Origin: Desulfobacula sp.
GTDB lineage: Bacteria; Desulfobacterota; Desulfobacteria; Desulfobacterales; Desulfobacteraceae
Length of the DNA stretch: 38,334 nt
Assembly (NCBI RefSeq): GCF_021107415.1
Contig: NZ_JAIOSW010000014.1
Coordinates: 1-38,334 of the forward strand
Reading direction: 5' to 3'
The position numbers and the translations under genes were made by a program. Shown piece by piece: positions 32,674 through 38,334 of the stretch (its first letter is position 1; every line of letters begins with the position of its first letter). The notes under the pieces are model-generated. The model worked only from the letters and a program-made list of their open reading frames with translations, did no database searches and was not told the origin of the DNA.

Positions 32674-33431
32674 TGACACAACTTGTACTAAAAAATCTTA
32701 TAAAAATCTATGATGGCAAAAAAGTTGTAGACAATGTCAACCTTATAGTGAGACAGGGAGAAGTCACAGGCCTTTTAGGGCCAAACGGGGCTGGTAAAAC
32801 AACGACATTTTATATGTCCGTGGGTTTGGTCGAACCTGACCACGGTACGGTTCTGATAGACAAAGAAGATATCACTGAATACCCTATGTATATCAGGGCT
32901 CGAAAAGGAATTGGCTATCTTCCCCAGGAATCAAGCATTTTTAAAAAATTGACGGTAAAACAAAATATCACCGCCATACTTGAAGTTTTGCCTGACCTGA
33001 AGGTCACACGTAACCTGAAGGTCACACGTAAAAATAATTATACTATTGAACAAAAAGCCATGGATCTGATGAAGGAACTTGGCATCAACAGTCTTGCCAA
33101 CCAGAAAGCAAACTCTCTTTCCGGTGGAGAAAGAAGGCGGCTTGAAATCTGCCGGGTTCTTGCCACCGATCCCTTATTTATTCTTCTGGACGAACCCTTT
33201 GCAGGCATTGATCCTTTAGCAGTCATTGATATCCAGCAAATAATTAATCAGTTGACTAAAAAGGGAATCGGCGTTTTAATATCAGATCATAATGTGAGAG
33301 AAACCCTATGCGTTTGTGATAATGCTTTTATTATGAGCCTGGGAAAGGTTATTGAATCAGGAACCCCTGATAAAATCATTTCAAGTAAAATAGCTAAAAA
33401 AATCTATCTGGGAGAAAATTTCAAATTATAA
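32673..33431 (+). CDS. lptB: LPS export ABC ATPase LptB with an in-frame repeat insertion
   Basis: 252 residues; ordinary LptB has about 240. Walker A GPNGAGKTT, Q-loop GIGYLPQESSIFKKL, signature LSGGERRRLEICRVL, Walker B FILLDEPFAGIDP and the switch His in LISDHNVRE are all kept, so it should be functional. The extra residues are DLKVTRNLKVTR (108-119), in the helical domain between the Q-loop and the signature, and they are encoded by two exact tandem copies of an 18-bp repeat at 32996-33031. Without them the alignment with E. coli LptB is continuous. It powers LPS extraction by LptFGC. Confidence 0.94.
   Translation: MTQLVLKNLIKIYDGKKVVDNVNLIVRQGEVTGLLGPNGAGKTTTFYMSVGLVEPDHGTVLIDKEDITEYPMYIRARKGIGYLPQESSIFKKLTVKQNITAILEVLPDLKVTRNLKVTRKNNYTIEQKAMDLMKELGINSLANQKANSLSGGERRRLEICRVLATDPLFILLDEPFAGIDPLAVIDIQQIINQLTKKGIGVLISDHNVRETLCVCDNAFIMSLGKVIESGTPDKIISSKIAKKIYLGENFKL
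32996..33031 (+). repeat. Tandem 18-bp repeat inside lptB, two exact copies
   Basis: CCTGAAGGTCACACGTAA occurs twice head to tail. Being 18 bp it keeps the reading frame and encodes Leu-Lys-Val-Thr-Arg-Asn/Lys twice. The same unit, 18 or 19 bp long, recurs ahead of rapZ at 35940-35995, nearly 3 kb away. Confidence 0.9.
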
Positions 33432-33432
33432 C

Positions 33433-34875
33433 ATGGAAATAGGATTACAACAAAGTCTTATATTAACGCAACAGCTTGTCATGACGCCTCAGCTTCAGCA
33501 GGCAATTAAGCTGCTTCAACTTTCCCGCATTGAACTTGCTGAGATGATCCAACAGGAAATGGAACAAAACCCTGCACTGGAAGAAGCAGGGATAGAAGAA
33601 GCACCTGATAATAAAATCACAGCCCGGGAAACTGAAACCGCCACTCCTGAAAAAGAAACACCTGTAAAAGAAGTCACCATTGAAGAAAAAGTAAGAAGTG
33701 ATACAGACTGGGAAAATTATATTAATGAATATAATTCAACGGGAAGAATGTATACAGAATCAGAAAATACAGAGGCGCCGAATTATGAAGCGTTTACTTC
33801 GGAAAGAAAGACTTTGAAAGACCACCTTGAATGGCAGTTGAGACTCTCCAATTTCAGTAAAACGCAAGAAAAAATCGGCCATATGATTATTGGCAATCTG
33901 AACAGAGACGGTTATCTTTGCAGTAATGTTGAAGAGATTGCACAGGCTTTTGACTCAGACGTAGAAAATGTTGAAGATGTCCTTTCAATTCTTCAGACCT
34001 TTGATCCGCCTGGCGTTTGTGCCAGAGATCTTTGTGAAACCCTGCTTATTCAGATTCGGCACCTGGGTATTGAAAATCCGATTATTACTGAAATTATAAA
34101 AAATCATTTAAAAAACCTTGAAAACAGAAATAGTAAAAAAATTGCAAAGGCATTAAAGATCTCAATAGATGATGTCAGGGCGGCAGTTACTATTATCCAA
34201 TATCTTGAGCCCAAACCCGGTCGAAAATTTTCAACGGATGAGCCTGCTTATATTACACCTGATATATATGTTTACAAAGATGGCGATAGCTTTAAAATTA
34301 TTATGAATGATGACGGGTTGCCGAAACTAAAAATCAATCGGTTTTATAAGGATGCTATTGCCAATGGCCGCAAGATATCAAAAGATGCAAAAAATTACCT
34401 TAATGAAAAAATGCAGTCAGCCTCCTGGCTTATTAAAAGTATTCAGCAGCGTCAAAAATCAATTTACCTTGTCATGGAAAGTATTCTTAAATTCCAGAAA
34501 GAATTTTTTGAAAAAGGCATTGCATATCTAAGACCATTGATTCTAAAAGACATTGCAGAAGATATTGAAATGCATGAATCCACCATTAGCCGTGTGACGA
34601 CCAATAAATATGCCTACACCCCCCAGGGCCTTTTTGAATTAAAATACTTTTTTAACTCTTCAATCGAAAGAATTGGCGGTGAATCCATGGCCTCTGCAAG
34701 TGTAAAGGACAAAATAAGACTGCTGATAGAAAATGAAGACCATAAAAATCCTTTAAGCGATGAAAAATTAGCAGGCATTCTTCAGAACTCAAACATACAA
34801 ATAGCCAGAAGAACTGTTGCTAAATACAGGAAAGTACTTAATATACTTCCTTCGAATAAACGCAAACAACTTTAG
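33433..34875 (+). CDS. rpoN: RNA polymerase sigma54 factor
   Basis: 480 residues with the standard three regions. Region I is Gln- and Leu-rich: LQQSLILTQQLVMTPQLQQA and IKLLQLSRIELAEMIQQEME. An acidic region II (about 45-110) follows. The core-binding part runs through NFSKTQEKIGHMIIGNLNRDGYL, the helix-turn-helix through DIEMHESTISRVTTNKYAYT, and the RpoN box is ARRTVAKYRKVL near the C-terminus. It recognises the GG/GC promoters described at pilA and the minor-pilin operon. Gene order lptB-rpoN-hpf-ptsN-rapZ is the classical proteobacterial one. Confidence 0.97.
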   Translation: MEIGLQQSLILTQQLVMTPQLQQAIKLLQLSRIELAEMIQQEMEQNPALEEAGIEEAPDNKITARETETATPEKETPVKEVTIEEKVRSDTDWENYINEYNSTGRMYTESENTEAPNYEAFTSERKTLKDHLEWQLRLSNFSKTQEKIGHMIIGNLNRDGYLCSNVEEIAQAFDSDVENVEDVLSILQTFDPPGVCARDLCETLLIQIRHLGIENPIITEIIKNHLKNLENRNSKKIAKALKISIDDVRAAVTIIQYLEPKPGRKFSTDEPAYITPDIYVYKDGDSFKIIMNDDGLPKLKINRFYKDAIANGRKISKDAKNYLNEKMQSASWLIKSIQQRQKSIYLVMESILKFQKEFFEKGIAYLRPLILKDIAEDIEMHESTISRVTTNKYAYTPQGLFELKYFFNSSIERIGGESMASASVKDKIRLLIENEDHKNPLSDEKLAGILQNSNIQIARRTVAKYRKVLNILPSNKRKQL

Positions 34876-34884
34876 GGAGGTTTT

Positions 34885-35427
34885 ATGCAAACAACAGTTA
34901 CCTTTAAAAAGATTGACTCCTCAAGTTCCTTAAAATCTTATGTTCGCAAAAAACTGGATAAATTCGATAAAATGTTGGACAGCCCTGCTGAAGCACATGT
35001 CGTACTGTCAGTTGAAAAAATCAGACATATAGCTGAAATCACACTTACATGTGACAGATTGAAAATTCATGCCAAAGAAAATTCCGAAAGTATGTATTCA
35101 TCCATTGATGCATTAATGGATAAGGTAAGATCCCAAATTAAAAAAAACAAGGAGAAAGTCAAACGGCATATGTCAGGAAATAAGCAGAGTATTAAGAATG
35201 GATCAGCACAATTAGGGTCCCAGCAAGGATCTTCGGACAACCTTATAACGGATCAAATAATTATAGAAACAATTGACTATAAGCCCATGGATATTGAAGA
35301 TGCGGTTATCCAATTAGATTCCGGCAGACAATCTTTTTTTGTTTTCAACAACGCCCGGACCCAGCAACTCAATGTCCTATATAAACACAATAATGGTAAG
35401 CTGGGATTAATCCAGCCTAGAGGATAA
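34885..35427 (+). CDS. hpf: Ribosome hibernation promoting factor, long form
   Basis: 180 residues. The N-terminal HPF/RaiA domain (1-100) has the pattern TVTFKKIDSSSSLKSYVRKK, VLSVEKIRHIAEITLTCDRL and ENSESMYSSIDALMDKVRSQ. A variable linker of about 30 residues leads to the C-terminal dimerisation domain of long HPFs (KPMDIEDAVIQLDSGRQSFF and VLYKHNNGKLGLIQP). Long HPFs form 100S ribosome dimers in resting cells. Most gammaproteobacteria have the short form at this position, so the long form fits a non-gamma host. A strong GGGAGG site precedes it. Confidence 0.94.
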   Translation: MQTTVTFKKIDSSSSLKSYVRKKLDKFDKMLDSPAEAHVVLSVEKIRHIAEITLTCDRLKIHAKENSESMYSSIDALMDKVRSQIKKNKEKVKRHMSGNKQSIKNGSAQLGSQQGSSDNLITDQIIIETIDYKPMDIEDAVIQLDSGRQSFFVFNNARTQQLNVLYKHNNGKLGLIQPRG

Positions 35428-35435
35428 TTTATTAT

Positions 35436-35894
35436 ATGAGAATCAGCCAGCTTCTTAATAAAGATTCTATTATAGCTAATCTTACTGCAAAAGATAAAAA
35501 AGGTGCTATTGATGAACTTGCCCTGGCAATTTCAAAAACAACAAAAGCCTCTGCAAAAGAAATCGCCATAGTTCTCATGGAAAGAGAGCAGCTAGGCAGT
35601 ACAGGTATTGGTGGCGGAATTGCTATTCCCCATGGCAAACTTGACTTAGTGGAATCTATTATTGTTGGCTTTGGACTTAGCCGTGAAGGTGTCGAATATG
35701 ACTCTCTTGACAATAGACCGGTTCATATTTTTTTCCTGTTACTGACCTCTGAAAACTCTACAGGTGGACATCTTAAAGTTTTAGCCCAAATTTCCAAACT
35801 TTTGAAAATGGATCAATTTAAAAAAGGATTAATAGCTGCCCAATCTGTTGATGATATTTACGATATCATCATGGAGCAGGATGAAGATTTTTAA
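35436..35894 (+). CDS. ptsN: PTS nitrogen-regulatory enzyme IIA
   Basis: 152 residues of the fructose/mannitol EIIA family. The phosphorylated His lies in IGGGIAIPHGKLDLVESI. Other features are ALAISKTTKASAKEIAIVLM at the start and RPVHIFFLLLTSE. EIIA-Ntr takes phosphate from NPr and EI-Ntr and acts as a regulator, not in sugar uptake. It is followed by a 106-bp gap filled with repeats before rapZ, whereas in many relatives these genes nearly touch. Confidence 0.94.
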   Translation: MRISQLLNKDSIIANLTAKDKKGAIDELALAISKTTKASAKEIAIVLMEREQLGSTGIGGGIAIPHGKLDLVESIIVGFGLSREGVEYDSLDNRPVHIFFLLLTSENSTGGHLKVLAQISKLLKMDQFKKGLIAAQSVDDIYDIIMEQDEDF

Positions 35895-35899
35895 CCTGG

Positions 35900-35929
35900 G
35901 TGTGACCTTAATAAGGTTAAAGGTCACAC
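35900..35929 (+). repeat. Inverted repeat just after ptsN
   Basis: GTGTGACCTT and AAGGTCACAC form a perfect 10-bp stem with a 10-base loop, five bases after the ptsN stop. The right arm belongs to a degenerate copy of the GAAGGTCACACGTAA repeat and the left arm is its mirror copy. There is no T run, so termination is doubtful. Confidence 0.75.
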
Positions 35930-35939
35930 GCAATCTATA

Positions 35940-35995
35940 CCTGAAAGTCACACGTAACCATGAAGGTCACACGTAACCATGAAGGTCACACGTAA
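35940..35995 (+). repeat. Three-copy tandem array of the 18/19-bp repeat ahead of rapZ
   Basis: CCTGAAAGTCACACGTAA (35940-35957), then CCATGAAGGTCACACGTAA twice (35958-35976 and 35977-35995). A fourth degenerate copy (AAAGGTCACACGCAA) precedes them at 35919-35933. The units match the pair inside lptB. The array creates short frames, including ATG-AAG-GTC-ACA-CGT-AAC-TAA at 35979-35999, which ends one base before the rapZ start codon; no clear Shine-Dalgarno precedes rapZ. Confidence 0.88.
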
Positions 35996-36000
35996 CTAAA

Positions 36001-36876
36001 ATGCAAAAGGTTTATATCATAACCGGTCTTTCCGGATCTGGAAAAACAACAGCTATTCAAGCATTTGAAGATGCTTTGTTTTATTGTGTCGATAATATGC
36101 CCATAGAACTTTTACCAAAATTTCTTGACCTGCCATTAAAAGAGAACCCGGAAATTAAAGGACTTGCTTTTGGGATGGATATGAGGAGTAAAAATTTTAT
36201 ATCAAATTATGCCCCGGGCATTTGCTCAATAGAGGACTCAGGCATATCTGTTGAAATCATATTTCTTGAAGCTGATGTTGATATGCTGTTAAAAAGGTTT
36301 AGCCAGACCAGACGTCAACATCCTGTTTCAAACAAAAAAAGCCTTTTGGATAATATTAAACTTGAAAAAAAAATGATGTTACCTATAAAGCAGACTGCCC
36401 ATCACATTATCAATACCACAGACTTAAATGTTCATCAGCTTAAGACCAGAATTCTTGATCTGATTCATGATAAAAATACATCGGTTAGTTTAACAAAAAT
36501 AAATATTATCTCATTTGGATTTAAATATGGGCTTCCAAATGATGCCGATCTTGTTATGGATATGAGATTCTTAGCCAATCCATATTTTGTGCCTGAACTA
36601 AAAAACCAGGATGGAGAATCTGAGGCTGTTAAACAGTTTGTATTTTCAAACAATGAAACCAAGATTTTCCTTGAAAAGTACATAAACCTTCTTGATTATT
36701 TAATTCCTTTATATAAAAAAGAGAATAAAGCTTATCTAACCTTTGCCATCGGATGTACCGGTGGCAGACATAGAAGTGTGGCCATTGCAAGAAATATTTT
36801 TGAACACCTTAATAAAAAAGGACACAATCCTGGTCTGATCCACAGGGATATTGACCGGGATGTAAAAGAAACATGA
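36001..36876 (+). CDS. rapZ: RNase adapter RapZ / YvcJ-type nucleotide-binding protein
   Basis: 291 residues. The N-terminal domain has a P-loop GLSGSGKTTA (residues 9-18) and FYCVDNMPIELL; the C-terminal domain has FKYGLPNDADLVMDMRFLAN, PYF and the signature FAIGCTGGRHRSVAIA. In E. coli RapZ controls GlmZ and so glucosamine 6-phosphate synthesis; whether that extends to this host is unknown. A repeat array lies directly before the ATG in the place of a normal ribosome site. The stop overlaps the next gene by four bases. Confidence 0.94.
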   Translation: MQKVYIITGLSGSGKTTAIQAFEDALFYCVDNMPIELLPKFLDLPLKENPEIKGLAFGMDMRSKNFISNYAPGICSIEDSGISVEIIFLEADVDMLLKRFSQTRRQHPVSNKKSLLDNIKLEKKMMLPIKQTAHHIINTTDLNVHQLKTRILDLIHDKNTSVSLTKINIISFGFKYGLPNDADLVMDMRFLANPYFVPELKNQDGESEAVKQFVFSNNETKIFLEKYINLLDYLIPLYKKENKAYLTFAIGCTGGRHRSVAIARNIFEHLNKKGHNPGLIHRDIDRDVKET

Positions 36877-37286
36877 CAGGTATACTATTAGTCACCCATG
36901 CAAACTTAGGAAGTACACTGATTGAAACGGTTGAATTTATTTTAGACAAAAGCCAGGACAACCTGTCTTGTGTTTCAATTGATATTAAAGAAGACCCTGG
37001 CAGCTTAAGAAAAAAGATTAAAAAAGGCATTTCAAAAGTCCGAACAGATAAAGGTGTTATTATTTTAACGGATATGTTTGGCGGAACGCCTTCAAACTTA
37101 AGTTATTCTTTCTTGGAGGAAGGACAAGTTGAAGTCATTTCCGGTGTAAATCTTCCTATTATTTTAAAAGCGGTTACAGCAAGATCTAAAATGGATATGG
37201 AGACATTAACGTCATCCCTTGTTGAGCATGGGAAAAAAAGCATATCCCTTGCCAGCGGAATTTTAAAAGGAACAAAAAGAGCCTAA
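36873..37286 (+). CDS. PTS EIIA component, mannose family
   Basis: 137 residues. The phosphorylated His9 lies in GILLVTHANLGSTLIE; GVIILTDMFGGTPSNLSYSF is the second family motif. Mannose-type EIIA domains without an EIIBCD permease next to them are common in the delta-proteobacterial rpoN-ptsN-rapZ cluster and probably act in a regulatory phosphorelay with HPr. No EIIB, HPr or EI gene is visible in the window, although they may follow beyond it. It is coupled to rapZ by ATGA. Confidence 0.9.
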   Translation: MTGILLVTHANLGSTLIETVEFILDKSQDNLSCVSIDIKEDPGSLRKKIKKGISKVRTDKGVIILTDMFGGTPSNLSYSFLEEGQVEVISGVNLPIILKAVTARSKMDMETLTSSLVEHGKKSISLASGILKGTKRA

Positions 37287-37309
37287 TAACATATTAAAGG
37301 AGGAAAAAA

Positions 37310-38317
37310 ATGACGATTAAATTAGGAATTAACGGATTCGGCAGAATCGGCAGGCTGGTTCTTCGTGCAGCATTAAACAATCCTGACGTGGAAGTGACTG
37401 CCATAAATGACCTGACCGACACAAAGACCATAGCTCACCTTCTTGAATATGACTCTGTTCACGGAATACTCAAAGCTAAGGTATCTGTAAAGGAAGATTC
37501 AATTGTTGTTGACAATAAAACCATCAAGGCAATGGCCTTTAAAGATCCCGAACAAATTCCATGGAAAGATGCAGATGTGGATATTGTTTGCGAATGTACC
37601 GGTTTTTTCAGAGATCGTGATGGTGCATCCAAACATTTTGCTGGAGGAGCAAAAAAAGTTCTTATCTCTGCGCCTGCCGGCAATCCGGATATTACCATTG
37701 TGATGGGTGTAAATGATGATATGTATGATCCCGCATCCCACAACATTATTTCAAATGCCTCATGCACAACCAATTGCCTTGCACCTGTTGCTAAGGTTTT
37801 GCTTGATAATTTTGGAATTGTTTCAGGAATGATGACAACCATTCATTCTTACACTGGTGACCAGCGCATCCTTGATTTCCCCCATAAAGATTTGAGAAGA
37901 GCCAGAGCTGCCGGCCTTTCAATGATTCCAACAACGACCGGTGCTGCAAAAGCTGTATCTTTGGTGCTTCCTGAACTTGATGGAAAACTTAATGGATTGT
38001 CCGTCCGTGTGCCGACCCCCAATGTTTCCCTGGTTGATTTTGTAGTGATCACGGAAAAAGCCGACCTTATAAAAGAAGATGTGAATAAAGCCATGGAAAA
38101 AGCCTCTAAAGAAAACCTTAAAAATATATTAGGATTTTGTGATATCCCTCTGGTTTCCATTGATTTCAACTCAAACCCGCTGTCTTCAATTGTTGATGCC
38201 GGGTGTACGGATGTTATTAACGGTAACCTGGTAAAAATCTTTTCCTGGTATGACAATGAAGCAGGGTATTCCAACAGGATGATTGATCTTGCAGTCATGG
38301 TCGGCAAATCCTTATAA
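37310..38317 (+). CDS. gap: Glyceraldehyde-3-phosphate dehydrogenase
   Basis: 335 residues, complete. The NAD-binding start is IKLGINGFGRIGRLVLRAAL, the catalytic Cys is in SNASCTTNCLAPVAKVL with its His in TIHSYTGDQRILD, and the C-terminus has SWYDNEAGYSNRMIDLAV. It acts in glycolysis and gluconeogenesis. A strong AAAGGAGG site lies before the ATG, 23 bp after the EIIA gene, in line with high expression. It ends the visible operon. Confidence 0.97.
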   Translation: MTIKLGINGFGRIGRLVLRAALNNPDVEVTAINDLTDTKTIAHLLEYDSVHGILKAKVSVKEDSIVVDNKTIKAMAFKDPEQIPWKDADVDIVCECTGFFRDRDGASKHFAGGAKKVLISAPAGNPDITIVMGVNDDMYDPASHNIISNASCTTNCLAPVAKVLLDNFGIVSGMMTTIHSYTGDQRILDFPHKDLRRARAAGLSMIPTTTGAAKAVSLVLPELDGKLNGLSVRVPTPNVSLVDFVVITEKADLIKEDVNKAMEKASKENLKNILGFCDIPLVSIDFNSNPLSSIVDAGCTDVINGNLVKIFSWYDNEAGYSNRMIDLAVMVGKSL

Positions 38318-38324
38318 GTAATCC

Positions 38325-38329
38325 GGAGG
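38325..38329 (+). promoter_or_regulatory. Shine-Dalgarno site of a gene beyond the right edge
   Basis: GGAGG stands eight bases after the gap stop and five bases from the end of the window, so a further rightward gene should begin just outside. What it encodes cannot be seen. Confidence 0.55.
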
Positions 38330-38334
38330 TATAA

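Noticed and set aside
35940..35995. Repeat array ahead of rapZ as a CRISPR
   Set aside because: The units are directly adjacent with no spacers of constant length, and there are no cas genes.
37459..38307. Minus-strand frames opposite gap
   Set aside because: Shadows of the highly biased gap coding sequence; no motif or ribosome site.

Overview
The window is about 38 kb of a low-GC (roughly 38-40%) Gram-negative chromosome. The Kdo and LPS-transport genes (kdsA, kdsC, lptC, lptA, lptB) show an outer membrane. The DUF39/HcyBio protein, the short split pilin with pilGHI-type ABC genes, and the sigma54-linked pilus genes suggest Desulfobacterota, most likely a Desulfobacterales sulfate reducer. 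That placement is inferred from gene content only. No rRNA, tRNA, CRISPR array or recognisable insertion sequence was seen.

Layout. (1) 1-3165, minus strand: a lipoprotein gene, coaBC, a degenerate uracil-DNA glycosylase homologue and a xerC-type recombinase cut by the left edge. (2) 3288-8424, minus strand: a type IV pilin locus with a 71-codon pilA-N, a separately encoded exported partner (pilA-C-like), a strong terminator, then an ABC transporter (PilH/PilI type), a membrane-anchored TPR-like protein and a GT-C/TPR membrane glycosyltransferase. (3) 8735-16410: a surface-polymer island. It has a DPPR-synthase-type UbiA protein and a GT9 glycosyltransferase on plus; on minus are an ABC-2 exporter (Wzm/Wzt), a Stealth phosphotransferase, a TagD-type cytidylyltransferase and a CDP-alcohol phosphatidyltransferase. 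A DUF4143 ATPase and a truncated second copy of the wzm start lie at its right edge. (4) 16557-24043, plus strand: a minor-pilin operon (fimU-, pilW-, pilV-, pilX-like, a very large PilY1-like adhesin and a small exported protein) behind a textbook sigma54 promoter. (5) 24048-30072, minus strand: a PilR-type sigma54 activator, pyrC, lepB, an HcyBio protein and an M23 peptidase. (6) 30227-38317, plus strand: kdsA-kdsC-lptC-lptA-lptB-rpoN-hpf-ptsN-rapZ-EIIA(Man)-gap.

How it fits together. The window holds sigma54 itself (rpoN), a PilR-like sigma54 activator, and sigma54-type promoters (GG-N10-GC or nearly so) in front of pilA-N and of the minor-pilin operon, so a complete regulatory idea for pilus expression is visible except for the sensor kinase. 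The pilin is of the Geobacter short type, with aromatic residues at the same positions. The PilY1-like tip protein carries two golvesin-like domains inside its vWA region and several calcium-loop motifs.

The most unexpected structures are an 18/19-bp repeat (core GAAGGTCACACGTAA), present twice in frame inside lptB and four times just ahead of rapZ, and the decayed wzm 5' end flanking the DUF4143 gene.
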